From Stromatinia cepivora (lineage: Eukaryota > Ascomycota > Leotiomycetes > Helotiales > Sclerotiniaceae): DNA of 64,000 nucleotides. Positions 33,226-47,398 of the stretch are shown here, in pieces (positions within the stretch are counted from its first letter, which is position 1; every line of letters starts with the position of its first letter). The notes below the pieces were generated by a model that saw only the letters and a program-made list of their open reading frames with translations, did not search any database and was not told the origin of the DNA. The position numbers and the translations under genes are program-made. The stretch lies in assembly GCA_014898415.1 (NCBI GenBank), contig RCTD01000045.1, forward strand, positions 1-64,000. Reading direction: 5' to 3'.

Positions 33226-35435
33226 TTAACTACCACTAATCTGCTTAGCACTTCCGAGCGCAGAAGTAAACTGTCCAAATTCCTGACCATCAAAAATCCT
33301 CAAATACTCAGCCGCATTTCTCCATCTAGTTTGGAATCTTCTCAAACAATTTCGGATAATTTCCAACGCTTCCTGAGATTGTGGATTGCGACTTTCTTTC
33401 CACGCCCACATATAATGCTGGCCTGCTGCCCACAAAGAATCCATTATTAACGGACTAACTTTATCGAGATCTTGTTGTGTCTGAGCTTGGCTGTTAACGC
33501 GCTCTGCAAATTGAACCACGCTTTGTGAGAAATCTTGGAGGCCTTTGATGGCTTGATTCATCATGACTCCCTTCTCGGATGAATTCGCCGCGCCGCATGG
33601 CCTGTCTGCGGGACAGGAATAGGGATCAAGGAGAGCGATGATTGCGCTGTAAATGATGGCGAGGGGTGTTGCTAACATGAGATAATCTCTAGAGGCGACT
33701 GCTTCTTCGTTGACTTCGCGAGCGAGAACAGAACAGTTTTCGAAGAGTTGATATGCGATATCAAAACGAGCTGTCTCCGAGGGGATCTTTTCGGTATAAT
33801 GATGACGGAGAACATTTCCCAATAGCACAGACCCTTGGCATAGGCGGGCAAATGGTGTTACAGACTCAGTGAGTGAAGTAGATACAGATCTCTGAACCGT
33901 TTGAGTCATGTCGCCGTTATCCTAAGTTCCCATTAGTTCAGTGTTCATAGAGCTTTATATCCAGAGCTTACCCAGGCAATATCATCAACAGGTAATGGGT
34001 CTTCTTCTTTTGGTTCTTGGGTGGTTAAGAGGTGACTCTTACTTCCTATGGAGACCATCCTATTATATGTTAGCTGCTGAAGATCAGACTCAGGATAACA
34101 AATTTACCTATCCAGTATAAGAACACCCCACCACGTTCGATATCGTTCTTCTTGCTCAGTCCAGGTATCCTGAAAGTTAAATCCGGTTAGATATGCAGCA
34201 TGGAAAAGGGGCACAATGCTTACAACAGGACCGATCAATTGAGGAGAAGTGTCAAAACCATTGATGCCTAACAAAATAGCATAACGAGAACACCAACCCG
34301 CAGACATCCATGCTGCGGGATATATTGCCTGACCATACTCAAAGAGAGTAATAAGAATGCTAGCTTGCAACAAGATCAATGATACCATTCCAGAAGCTTC
34401 CAACAATGCAACGAATCGTTTTGCCGCAATGTACATTGGGTTCTGTCGGCATTCTTGGCCATCTACTGGCTTGGATGTGATGAGCTTCATACAAAGGAAT
34501 AGCAAAGATAAGTCCGCACCGCCATCCCATGATGGAGTAGTGAGCGTTCGTTCTAACCTCTTATGGGATATTATCGGTAGACAGTGGTGAACAGTCCCGA
34601 AGTATTCTAAGATAACAGCAGGTACAGGGAGTCCAGTTGCTAGCATTTGGTTGACTTCCTATACAGTAATTATCAGTAGGTTTCAAGGTTGAATTGACCG
34701 CATACAACGGTGTATCCGCACGTAAAATCATGTATTTCAAGGAAGGAATTTGGGTTTCAATCGCTTGGTAAAACAAGTAGATCACATGTATGATAACTTA
34801 CTGGTGGCGGGTTCACCGAAGGTCTAGGAACAGGTAAACTGAAATCTGGTCAGCAAAGCAAAGTTGACTTTTCGGAAACATTATACTTGCCCTTCATTCC
34901 TGAAAATTTCATTATCGAGAACAGCCATAACAGGGAACTTATTTTGTATATTATTGAACGGGCTTTCTTGTGGATCTACATATGCAGGCATATGTGGTTG
35001 CATATATTCAGGGCCATTATTGGACATTGAACCCGAAGGTGTAGCATAAGGTGCATGCATATTTCCTCCATTAACTTTAGCTTCCAGTTCGACTAACTTC
35101 ATGCGTAAAGCATTGATATCCTCGGCCGTGGGAGCAGGAGTTTGTTCAGTATAATCACAGTGTCGCTGCATTCTGAAGCAAAGACCACAATTTGGGAGTA
35201 CTTTATCGCACTTTCTTTTTTGTTTTTTACATGTTACGCATGCCTGCGGTGCCTTTCTCTCTAGGACGAGAGGTACGCCATTGGCACCAAGAGGCATGTT
35301 ATTTGGATCAAGAGGTATGCCATTCGGACCAAGAGGCATGTTATTTGGACCAAGAGTCAAGGGATTCGAACCATTCGGTCCATGAGGTCCAGAGGGTCCA
35401 TGAGGTACATGACTCGGGCCATTCGGATGATCCAT
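33226..35435 (-). CDS. Zn2Cys6 transcription factor
   Basis: Six exons (34887-35435, 34802-34823, 34699-34763, 34108-34658, 33972-34059, 33226-33921) encode about 656 residues, and the phases are consistent. The start at ATG 35433-35435 is the first ATG; the upstream frame opens only at TTG. Residues 26-56 hold four copies of a PLGPNNM-like heptad. The zinc cluster has Cys at 66, 69, 76, 83, 86 and 93 (C-x2-C-x6-C-x6-C-x2-C-x6-C) with the basic run KKQKRK. The middle carries the fungal-specific regulatory domain, ending in RYRTWWGVLILDR. It would be a nuclear, sequence-specific regulator; the target genes are unknown. Introns 2 and 3 are only 38 and 40 nt and intron 3 uses a weak GTCAAT donor, so that part of the model is less certain. 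Confidence 0.85.
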
Positions 35436-38147
35436 CTTCGGGACAAATCGCTCAGACGGCTTTGAGAAAGTTACTTTGTTTGTTGCGGCCGCATAAATTT
35501 CGACCCCGCTTGATTGATGGAGAGAACCAGATTCTGATTTTATAGTACACAAATTAGTATATCTTGATGACAAAAGTTAGGAAGAATTCAGTGGATATAC
35601 TTGATATGTTTTTTGTTTGTTTGTAATGATTATTTGGCTGATCCGTTTGATGATGAAATTATCAATATCAAAGTACAAAATAGGTTAATTGAAAAGAAGG
35701 AGCGGTGTTGTCGGCCGCAGTACAATGAATGGTTTGAGCTCGGACCACAATGACTTCAATTAAGGGTAAACCTCGGGTATGTTGTGAAGACCACCATACT
35801 AAACACCCAGATTGCTTCACTCCTCCAAATTCAATGTTCATAATAGATGTGTTTGATAGTACAAATGATGGATATGGAAGCATCCTGTACTGTACCAGTC
35901 GATTTCTTTGTCTATCATAATCTAGTGAAGGAGCAACACTGTACTACAATATTGGTGATTCCAGCAGCCACAGATTCATTCCAGACTACTTACTCCAATT
36001 GTACCCTTCTCTCATTAAAATGGCGTATGATCCTATTTTATCTCGAAAATGATGGCAATCTTGGATCTTTATCGTTGGTATGATAGCTATCACATTGGCT
36101 AATTAGACTCGGATTCAATTTTGGAGAAAACTGCATTGTAGCCCAGAAGGTAGATATCTAGCATCTAGAAATAAAACAGAGACTTAGAACTAATGTATAG
36201 ATAGATCATAACGCTCAATCCCCCCACCCTTTTCACCATATCTAAATAGAAATCAATTTCTGTACAATGCGGCATTGGTTTCAATCGAGAAAGAAACGGA
36301 TGGAGCGTGTAAATGGTGGAAAGAAATGCACGGGACAGCTCCAGTCTTTTCGGAGGAAAAAGCGACAAGAGTACATCCTACAGGCTTAAAGACATTTGGA
36401 GCATTCAGAGTTGGAGTACAAATGAAGAACACTGTTCAGCTCAGTCAGAAATTGCGTACATTCACATCCACTTCCCTGCCACGCGAGTTAGGAACCTGGT
36501 AAGAAAGGTGAGCCGGGTCACCAACTCAATGAATCCCCAAGCAGACTGCGGTGTTGGGATAACTGCCAGATTCCGCGAACCTCGATTGAACCATAACTGA
36601 ACTGGTGCTTATTCAACATGATGGTATCTAGAGATTAACGCAAGGTAGTACCTTCCCATACTCGTGGTTTTGATAATTCGTCTAGACGATACACTCCATG
36701 TATCGGAAACATATTGTACAAGTTTATTGAAAACCCTCGCATCTACTTAAGACAGTCACCAGAGGATGAGAGACAACGATATACCAACCCGCTGAATGCA
36801 TTCATACCATACTAGAATGTTAATTTATGAGATTGAAAACAGTTGATATACATTGGTAGCACATATATCCATGCTGGATGAAGACAAGGTTCTATGGCTG
36901 GGTAGACTGCATTTTACAAGTATGCTGTTGACTTTCAGATCATCTCATGATGGAAGGCGGAAGGCGCAAGACGGAAATGAACAAACCATACACATGCTAA
37001 AGGGCATTCGAAATATATTATAATGAGATATGACAAACCAAACCAGCGAATTGCAAATTGTAGAGCCTTGCGAGTTAAACGGACCTCATCGGCCGATGTC
37101 TAGGTAGATATCTGGTATCCATGATATAATTAAAGGAGACAGAGTATCTTGCTTAGAATCAGCTCTTGTAGTACGGGAACATCTAAAGCTTTCATTCTAT
37201 ACTAGGACGAAATCACCAAAGTTGGGATTAGTCAGAATGCAAACAAGTGAGGAGGATTCAACCAACATCGGGTTCAGAATATGGGACAAGAATCTGTCAA
37301 AGCACAATGTCAAGTTTGATATCTGTAACAACTCAAGACAACAGAATTGGAGCTACATCAGCAAATACTCAACTGAGTTTTGGACATTTACATAATCTTG
37401 AGAGGATACACAAGAGATGAAGAAACCAATCTCACAACATACATCAAGAGTTTTCCAAATCTTGAGATGAGAAATGAAGGATAGGAATTTGTCAGTTTTT
37501 AGGTACATTTTAGTATATTACAGCACACAAATATGAAGACATGGGAGATAGGAGAAGCCAATATCCCGATATATCACGATGATTAGTTTCAGCCCAATAC
37601 TACTACAACAGACAAAAGCTGCCCAATACGCCGCTAAGTTGCGGTTTGTCTTCATACTCAGTCGGGGAGCGAGAGAATAAAACGCTCGAGGAAGTCCGGG
37701 GCATTCAGAAGAGCCGAGAGTAGCATTTCTCTTGAAGCCTCTAGGAATATTCTTCCTAATGGAATGAGGATAAAATACGATAACAAACTAAGACTTATTT
37801 ATGACTAGACATTAGCAAATTCTCCTCTCGTTTTAGCATTCTATAGCTACTCCGATGAAGGCTCGGGAAGATATAGAGTACACAAGATCAGAAATGAAGA
37901 AAGCCTAATTCTCAATGATCTAGTCAATCAAAATTACATCTTTAATACATCACACATCATCAGAATCGACATCAAAATCACCCAAAATCCAATAATTTAT
38001 GTCTATTCCCAAGTATTTCAGAGGTGCAAAGGGGTATCATTAATAGCAGCAAACTAATCAGTGCCTCAACCCCACCAACCTCAGCGAAAATCATCCCAAA
38101 CATTCCCGAATCCATCTAGTACTAGCAAATACACCCCAAATCTCCAG
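35436..38147. other. Large intergenic region upstream of the zinc-cluster gene
   Basis: No gene supported in 2.7 kb. Frames at 35668-35883, 35847-36083, 36165-36600 are short, overlapping and unrecognised, and no splice path joins them. Long 5' regions are common for fungal regulators, which may explain the part next to 35435. No mobile element was recognised by eye. Confidence 0.45.
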
Positions 38148-39066
38148 CTAAGTCTCCCCTAATTCAGGCGACTCAGTTGAATCATAATGATCCGTAGTTT
38201 TCTGCCTCTTATTCGAATGCGTACGCACCGGACCCACTGGCATCTGTCTATTCGGAGCAGAAGCCGATCTCGTAGGAGTAGACGGCAACGTAGTACGAGG
38301 AGCCGCAGCAAAACTAGTGGTAGTTATCTTTGCGGGTGTTTGAAGTTCCAACGTGCTAGTTACTTCGTCGAATGTACGTTCTTTTGAATCCTACTGCTTT
38401 GTTAGCTTTGATGTCGGTATGAAAAGGAAAGGATAAGAAGGAAAACATACGATAGATTTCTTGATTTCCCAGAATAGATTCAAGAGCGTTCGTTCTTGGT
38501 TTATAAATATTGCTTTTCGATCTTTTTCGGCTTCTGTGTCTTTGGATCCGAGGGCTGAAGTGACTCTTTGTTTCTTTTGTTTCAGTTTGAGCCGGAAAAC
38601 CGAAAGTTGCTTGTTGTGCCACTGTAAACAGAACAGAGTTAGTCAATTGTCCTCTTTATCGAGTTATCAAGGGATTTGGAGAGGGAAGGTTCCTTACATC
38701 CTCCATCTGCTGAGCCCAGTCCTCCGGAATCGGTTTTCCCTTTTCCAAGCTCTCAATCCGAGTCTGTAAACCCAAGGCCAACTCCCCAATAAATTTCGCA
38801 GTGTCGGTATCATACCCATCGCATTCTTTCTGGAACTTCCTTTGTAGAGTGTGAGTGAAGTGTCGAGCATCGTTGTCGTTGGCTTCGTACATTTGGCTTA
38901 GTTGGTTTGCGATGGCTGTTAGACCGGGACCAAGTGGCTCGTCTTCGATATGCTTGAGGAAGTCATTCATGTTTTTGTTGATGTCAACTGGGTCTTGTGC
39001 TCCTAGTTCCCATGCCTTGAGCTTGCGACCGTCCATTCCTTTTGTTGGCGTGCTGGTGGCAGACAT
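38148..39066 (-). CDS. Unrecognised 260-residue coiled-coil protein
   Basis: Three exons (38698-39066, 38451-38621, 38148-38390) encode 260 residues; introns of 76 nt (GTAAGG ... TTACAG) and 60 nt (GTATGT ... CAGTAG) keep phase 0. The N-terminal half is helical and charged with well-ordered wording (ITR-free after splicing: EDWAQQMEDWHNKQLSVF). The second exon is a strongly charged Lys/Gln/Glu coiled coil. The C-terminal 80 residues are Thr/Ser/Pro-rich with several T-P and S-P sites and a likely nuclear signal (NKRQKT). This build recalls small kinetochore or chromatin accessory proteins, but I cannot assign a family. Confidence 0.75.
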
Positions 39067-42040
39067 TCCTGCTGTTATTGTTGTAGTGATGGTGGCGGTT
39101 TGGTGTAGGAAGTAAGAGGAAGGAGGTAGTTTCTAGTCTCTGTAGGATAAGCTAACCCATCCAGAAAAGGGGAGAGATTGTAGTAGATAGTTTGATGGAC
39201 CAATAAACTACTAGACAATATATGAATCGTATTATTATCCAGCAAAACAATCCAAAACTCTTGAAAGACCTGTCCCAATCAACCGAACAAGTCCTCAAAG
39301 AATCCAAAAAAAAAGGAAAATTCAATGCTCGAAACCAAAGAAGCACAAATGAGGTTCGATCTGAAGATTGATCTTTGGTACTTGGTGTTTTATAAAAGAA
39401 GGAAAAGAAATTCAACCTACAAAGAAGTCCTTATATAAGGAGATAATACTTGTACGGTGAATTTATAACTTGCTCAAACCACATGTTTTAGAGAGTATAC
39501 ATAATGGGAAATGGTGAATATACGAATATAACTCGGGTAAGGAATCGAATAAGAATAAAAAATTTAGTTTGTACAATATTGTATCGAATCTTTAAATAAA
39601 GGATATGAGTGAATGGGTTTATGAACAATAGCAGAGTATTATTATTACGGTAAATGGCTTTGGGCTTATGATCTATAAAAGTCTGTAGGAGAGGAGCTGG
39701 TTCTTGGCATTTTTCTTCCTTTACAATATCTCTCATAAATTTCAGCAGGTACTAATAGAACTTTCTTGTTAGGCGTGGTGTATCGTTTCTGCTGGCTGCG
39801 AGAATAGTCATGGTAGTGACTAGACTTTTGATATATTATCGACGCCTATTGTTGGATTATTATCAAAGGCCTGAGTAGATATTATCTGGGATAGATAGTA
39901 TAGGAAATAGCTTGCACGCGAGTGTGCTCAACACTGCTTTCTATATGAAAGCTGTAATAATTACCGTAGATTCACCGAAGCCCGGTCTGTAGATTGATAC
40001 AGTCATATCTGGACCACATCCACATCCCACCACTTCGAGCTGCATATTGAGTATCTTATACGGTAAATTGATGTTCTACTCCAGCATCTAGAAGAAATCC
40101 ATACACACTGCAAATACGGCGAATTCTTTCTTGCAATAATTGACGACACTATTGTAAAGTTAATCTCTGGTCCCATTCTAAAACCTCAAGTATATCCACT
40201 AAACAAGTGAGCCTTGAAAATTTATTATCAGTTTGGAGTAAGCTAGAAATCTTTGGTGTTCTAGATTCGGCTTCACATATGATGAGGGAACGACACACAA
40301 CGATCCGATTTCTATGGAGACTTAGAGAAAGCATGAGCTACTTACTACCTGCACCACTTTATCGCTATTTTTTAGGCTTACAGAAGCCATTGCTCTATCT
40401 TCGCCTAAAACTCCGCATTTGAAACAAGCCATGCTAGCCTATGATCAAAGGATATTATGATCATTTTAGTGACAAGACAGCTGTGAGCTTCTCCAAAGAA
40501 GATTGATAGACAGTTTGTAGATCAACATTGCTTGACACCAATATAGATTCCATTAGCCTTGCTCTAGAAACTATCTGAAACTATTTGCTTCCATTTACTT
40601 CTCTCCTCCTCGTGTCTGCATCACTATTCAACGACTCCAAATCCAATACTATACCCTTAAATCTTAATCACCCCTTTTGCCCCTTACTCAATTCAAACCG
40701 TGAGCATCCCATCGTCATCCACATTTATCTATTTTCCATTCGCAAAGACCTTTATATTAAAAAAACTACTTGCCCTCAAATTTCAGAAGGTTTTACGAAC
40801 GAATTAAATCCCCATTCCACCTCAACACTTCAAACAATCAGCAAGCGGCATATTGAAAAAACATCAGCATTTAATCCGAAATGACACATCCTCATCAACA
40901 TTACCAAAATGAATTTCGACAGAAATATAGATTTACGCCCTCCATCCCCCAAACAACCACAACCAACACTACCTACCTATACTAAAATTACATAAAAGAA
41001 CTCTCCCAACCAAAAGCCCCTTAGAACCCCGCCATTCCCCCAGAAGCACCAAAACACTTACAAAGCTATATACCATAAATCCCAGACATAACACAGAAAT
41101 CTCATATCCAGACCCATACTCCATCCCTTTCTAATTTCAATTAATAATTAGAGCACCATATTCATATCCATATCCACATCAATTTTCACTCCTCACCATG
41201 AAAAAAACCCCCAAAAATTCGAACAGGAAAACATCTACCTACTCTCAACACTACTTCAAGCATTTTTATTTTTATTTTGGAATCCTCGAGTAGAAAGAAA
41301 ACGGATAAAATAAGCCAAGGTTAGGTAAAAATTAGCACATCCCACATCCAGCTCACTCGGTAACAAACATAATAACAATAATTGAAAACCAATGGGGGTG
41401 GGCGTGCGAGCTATCTTCGCTAATTCCCTCTTACCCCTTGCAAACAGGCATGTATAATTAGAAGAACCACAAGGCAACAACATATACATACATAATACAC
41501 CCTCACAATTTCACAACGCTCAATAGAAATCCACAACAAACATACAGCAGGCAGAACCAAATTGCAAACTCAATCATTCACAGAATATAGGTATCAGACC
41601 CCGGAGAACATACACATACATAAAAGTTACAATTCAATTATATGTTCACGAATGCATTCAAGACATCTAAGATCATCTCATCTCATCCCTTTATCTATCT
41701 CATTCTTCATTCACCCATTCTCATCTTCTTTGCCTTTCCTTGCTCAAAATGACATTTTCATGTGCAATATATCCCATTCATGCATCCACCACCACCCCCC
41801 ATCCTGAAAAATCAGCCATAATACAATTTTGGGCGGCTGTGGAAGATATCTAAAGCAAAATTTGGTACTAGGCTTTAAAATCATTCCCATAACGCCAAGG
41901 CAGGAATATGAAAAGACCCCAATGCTAATGAATAAATCTTCAGCTTGAAAATTATGAGCAGGCAGACCCAGAACGCCCGGAGACCATATGCATATTCTTT
42001 TTTTAGGCAACGTTGATACATTAAAGAAGGAAAAAGAAAA
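39067..42040. other. Large intergenic region 3' of RPB1
   Basis: About 3 kb with no supported gene. Open frames at 40207-40422 and 40585-40884 (plus) or 41256-41489 (minus) are weak. The part from 40600 to 41900 is very rich in A, C and T on the plus strand with long pyrimidine runs, perhaps in part the 3' end of the RPB1 transcript. Confidence 0.45.
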
Positions 42041-45000
42041 TCAGTTGTTTCCACCGCGAGGGGATCTGTATCATGTTAGCACAGGATACTATAATCAGAA
42101 GCTATGGCTTGACTCACGTTGGAGAGAAGTTTGGGGAAGTAGGAGAGTAAGAGGGACTGGTTGGGGAATATTTTGGAGAGGTATTGCTGCCCTGGTGTTG
42201 GGGCGAAGATGGACTCCAGTTTGGGGAGGTTGGAGAATAGACGGGACTGGTAGGTGAGAGACCTGAGCCTGGTGATACTTTATTTCCAGCATAATTTGGA
42301 CTAGTTGGACTATAGTTGGGAGAAGTTGGTGAGTATGATGGTGATGTAGGACTATACGACGGACTAGTTGGCGATCCATGGATATTAGGGGAGGTTGGCG
42401 AATAGTTTGGTGACGTCGGACTATACGAAGGCGAAGTTGGAGACACGAAACTAGGGCTGGTAGGACTATAGGCCGGAGACGTAGGTGTGAATGCAGGGCT
42501 GACTGGTGAGAACCGAGGCGAAACAGAATATCCAGGGCTTGCACCACCTCCCATCATTGGCGAAGTTGGACTGTAACCAGGACTGGAAGGAGAGAACTGT
42601 GGGGAGGTTGGAGATGCGTTGAAAGGACTGGTTGGAGAATAACCACCACCCGGACTTCTCGAACCAGCTCCATAAGGACTCATGCCACCACCAAAGCCGA
42701 GACTTCCACCATACTCTGTAGCAAATCCGCTTGGTGTCTCAGAACCAGCACTTTGGATAGGAGAAAATGCAGCGCCATAATCAGGTGTACCAAGATAACC
42801 ACCCTCATTAAGTGGAGATTGACCATCGTAAGGAGTTGCAGCACCACCTTCACCGCCCTTAACAGGAATTCCTGCCATGAGACCCATTCGGCTGTTGTCA
42901 GAGATGACAGTTTCCAGCATCTTTGGATCAAGCAGAACATCCATCTCTCCAGTTCCCATAGGAGCAAGCTGGCCAAGCATAACGTTCTCAGAAATACCAC
43001 GGCAGTCGTCCAATTCACCAACTGCGGCAGCTTCGAGCAAGATCTCAACAGTTTCTTCGAAAGAACATCTCATCAAAGCTCCGGTGTCTGCACGATTGAT
43101 ACCGTGGCGAGTGATAGCCATCAAGTGACCACGTGATGTCATAATATCAGTAAGAAGAGCAAGATGGCGATGATTGACATAAGAACCATCGAAAGCCAAC
43201 ACCATTGTCAATTCACGCATCAAGGCAGATCGAGCAGCTTCGATACCAAAGACTTCGAAAACCTGGATGAAATGATTCGAATAGGTTCTTCGAGGGTCAA
43301 CTCCTGGCACAGTCAAGACGTCCTTCAACGACGTTCCACTGGTATCAAGGTACCATTCTTCACAGTCCTTGTCCTCTCTGCTTGCAACCAATCTACCATC
43401 AGGCTTCTCAAACAGCTTAACATCTTTGTTCAAGAAAGCTCTGTCAATACCTAGAACACCACGAAGGGTCAAAGTATCGAGGATATGTGCCTCGAGACGC
43501 TTAAGCATGATATCTTCTTCAATGTCATCATCGTCATATTTGGAATCGCTCTGCTTGATCATTCGGATACGAATGACTTGTTGCTCGGCGTTGTTATCAC
43601 TGAAAATGACAGCCAAATCCTTGGGGTAATTTTCCTTGATCTTGATAGCAACATCATCGACCTTTAATCCCTTGTCCAACATCTTTTGACGATCGAGAAT
43701 AAGACGAAGAAGCCATCTGGATTGGTTATCCGGGGAATCATGATGCTCTTCTGGAATAATGAAGTAAGACTCAACCATATCAACATCATCTTCAATAGTA
43801 GTAGATTGAATATCAGGATCGTGGTAGATCTCGGTAGCATATGTAACGGAGCGCAGGGTAGTATGTTCAACAGCACTTCGCAATAACTTAGCAGTCTCTT
43901 GATTGGCATTAGGTCCATCCTGATAAACGATCATGGAGGGTGTCTTGATATTCGGAGCGATATTCAGAATTTCCTTAAGACGTGGCACACCGAGAGTAAC
44001 GTTCTTGGATGAAATACCAGTGAAATGAAAAGTGTTCAAGGTCATTTGTGTGGCTGGTTCACCAATAGACTGTGCAGCAAGCACACCAACCATCTCACCA
44101 GGGTTGACCAAAGCTCTAGTGAAACGAGTCTCGAGCTCACCAAGAATGTGTTCAAAGGCGAGCTTGTTGAGGTGCATACCGAGTGCAATACGTTTGTAGG
44201 CAAGGCGAGATCGGAACTGTGCCTTGATGAAAATTGTGGCATTATATTGAGCTTCAACAGAAAGCTCGTCAGTACCACGGACAATGATCATCCGGTCGAG
44301 TAACTGTTGCACTCTTGGAATGACATCTCTGGGATGTAAGTCACTGCGCTTTCCGTCATCAGTCTTGAACAATCTCTTTGCGCTGTCGATGATACGAATG
44401 ATATTCAAAGGAAGTTGGAAGTGATCGTCATCCTTCTCCTTGGTTCGGGAGTGCACGAAGTCTCGAAGAATTCTTCTGTCCTCTTCCAGGGCAGCAAACT
44501 CTGCATCAAGTAGTTGTTGCGTCTCAAGATCTCCGTAGAGTTCGTTTGCATGCTCTAGGACATCCGTTGAGATCCGCTCAGACATAACTTCAAGTTTGAA
44601 GAGATCATTAAATGCCTTGTTGCTGATGTTGATATGATCCATTTTTTGATTCTCGAAAATGACACCGTCTAGACCATCTTCACCGTAGACGAACTGAACA
44701 ATGTCACCAAGTGAGTTGCGGACCGTACCGTCATATTTAGCCATAACATCCTCAAGAGCTTTGACAAGACGACGTTGAATATAACCAGTTTCTGCTGTCT
44801 TGACCGCGGTATCGATCAAACCTTCACGACCAGCCATTGCGTGGAAGAAGAACTCTGTTGGGGTGAGACCTCTTAAGTATGAGTTCTCGACAAAACCTCT
44901 CGATTCTGGCGAATAATCGTCCTTTGTGAAATGTGGAAGAGTGCGGTATTTGAAACCGAAAGGAATACGTTTACCTTCCACAGATTGTTGGCCCACAAGG

Positions 45001-45831
45001 GCAGACATCTGAGAAATATTGATAGTAGAACCTTTAGAACCAGAGCGAGCCATCTGTACAGCATTGTTGATATCCAACAAACCATCCTCAGTCTTTGTAC
45101 CAGCTGTGTTACGAGCCTCGTTCAAAGCTTTGGAGACTTGACTCTCGAAGGTTTCACGAACGTTCATACCAGGAAGGGATTCAAGTTCGTTACTAGTAGC
45201 CTTCTCAACAAGCTCTGTGACTTCAGCCTTCTGTTTAGCGATAGCCTTCTCAATTTGCTCAATGGTCTCTTTGTTGGGAATCGTGTCACCAATACCGATA
45301 CTGAAACCATTATGAAGAAGCCAGTAATTAATAACTCGCTGGCAACCGTTGAAGAAGGCCATTGCAGCATCTGGACCTTGTTCATTGAAGACAATATGGA
45401 CGATACCATTACCAGAAGCTCCGACATTCTTCTTGGCCATTAGACCATACATGAGTTGTCCCTCTTGGATCAAGCAACCATCATCGTTCAATGGCGCATG
45501 CAAATGCTCTTTATCCTTACTGGCGTTGTAGGAATTGACGATCTTGGGGATGATCAAACTGACGATTTGCTTTCCAGTCCATCTAGGACGTGGCTTAAGG
45601 ATAGCAGGTTGAGGAATGACGCCGTCCCAGTCTGGAACCCATAACAAGATGTTCATCAAATGTTCTTTTGTGATGAAAACATCTCTTCTACAGATCTTGT
45701 AAACACCAGCCAGTGTATCTTGAACGATACCCATGAGAGGACCGTTTCTTTGAGGAGAAACAATGTTAAGTGGCACCATGCAGAGATTCATGACCTCGGC
45801 ACGAGTCTCATATGTTTGCGGAACATGCAAG

Positions 45832-45868
<37 letters not shown>

Positions 45869-47398
45869 AAGTAACAGACAAGTTAAGACGGAAAGTGGAG
45901 TAAGGCATAACTCGAACTCTATGACCCATCATAGATTCCTTGTGCAACGATGGTTGACGATTGAAGATAATGAAATCACCATCAACAATGTGTCTCTCAA
46001 CCTTCCAACCATATTCAAGTGAAATTGCACCTGCGCGCTTGTGATGACGAAGATCAATACGTGTACCGTCAGATCGGATGACATATTTGGCACCAGGATG
46101 CTCATCTGGACCATTTTTGACAAGCTGATGCAATTTATCGATATTTAGGGGTGTGACGGTCTCCGGATATGTGAGAATTCTCGCAATGCTTCGAGGAACT
46201 CCGACCTCATCTAGGGAAAGATTGGGATCACCAGTAATAACAGTACGAGCAGAAAAGTCGACACGCTTTCCCATCAAATTTCCACGGAGACGACCCTCCT
46301 TACCCTTGAGACGAGCACGAATGGATTTGACAGGTCTACCTGACTTCTGCAGAGCTGGTGGTTGACCAGCAATATCGTTGTCCATGTAGGTTGCGACGTG
46401 ATATTGCAGCAGAGTTTCAAAGTCCTGCAAAATGTGCTGGGGCGAACCTTCTTGTTGTGCTTGTCGAACATTACCATTGGCACGGATGATATCACCTAAC
46501 TTGTATGTCAAATCATCCTCTCCTCGCATACCCTGGCCAGTACCATCCATGGAAATACTCGGTCGAACAGGAGGTGGTGGTACTGGAAGAACGGTGATTA
46601 TCATCCACTCGGGACGGGCATAATCTGCATTCAACCCAACATCCTGAATTTCAGCAGTAGACATGCTGCGGAAGACGTTGAGAGCCATATCCGGAGTGAT
46701 TTGTCTCTTGTCAGGTTGCACAGCCTCTCCATCTTCATCCTTAGGAGCCTTCCACGTACCCCAGAGGGCCAGAGCAGTTTGACGAACTTCAGGCTGAATA
46801 TTGCCACACCCCCCATGCGATTTCTTCGCAGCTTCCTTTGGATCTGCGTTGAATTCCTCTTCGTTCATCTGAACGTCACTATCACAAATCATCTTGGTCT
46901 TGCAGAGCTTCCATATAGCCTCAAATCTGCGCTTGGGATCACGGATAGAAACGGCTGCCTTGTAAGCTGGATTGCTCTGATATTTTGATGTTAGCATCAA
47001 GGCACATGAAACAAACCACCTCAAGCAGGTAGCAAACTAACCCTGTCTAGTTTAACTTTACCACAGTTGTGGCAGACCATTTCCAAAAGCTTCTTTGTCT
47101 TTTTCAAGAAACCAGGATGGTAAACAGGTTTGGCCAGTTCGATGTGACCGAAATGACCAGGACATTCCGACATATTTTGATCACAAGTAGCACATTTAAA
47201 TTGTCTGTCAATGGAACCGAGTCGGGGATCATTAAGACCTTGTTCTCTTGGCTTCATCTTACTCTCGTCCATGGTCTCCGGGTACAAAATATGAGCTACA
47301 CTCATATTTTTGATCTCCTCGGGAGAGAAGAGACCAAATTGTATCTCCTGGATAGTCCGTAACGGCGCATCTGAGTGCGCAAAATTAAGATTCGCCAT
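42041..47398 (-). CDS. RPB1: RNA polymerase II largest subunit Rpb1
   Basis: Three exons (47042-47398, 42118-46976, 42041-42065) encode 1746 residues. The introns are 65 nt (after Lys-Leu-Asp-Arg) and 52 nt (inside the C-terminal domain). The first exon begins [17 protein letters not shown] and carries the clamp zinc site CATC..CPGHFGH and CHNCG. The catalytic magnesium loop [10 protein letters not shown] is at residues 492-501, with the three Asp that hold metal A. Later the bridge-helix/trigger-loop region ([41 protein letters not shown]) is complete. The C-terminal domain keeps only about eleven exact YSPTSP cores among many altered heptads. The last exon adds eight codons ending RGGNN. 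The enzyme makes all mRNA in the nucleus. Confidence 0.97.

Noticed and set aside
34839..34890. GC-AG intron in the zinc-cluster gene
   Set aside because: A GCAAGT donor gives a plausible local join, but the next exon can then not be reached in phase. The GT-AG solution with a 22-nt exon is consistent through to the end.
40585..40884. 99-residue plus-strand frame
   Set aside because: Lies in pyrimidine-rich DNA 3' of RPB1, no family resemblance, no splice partners.
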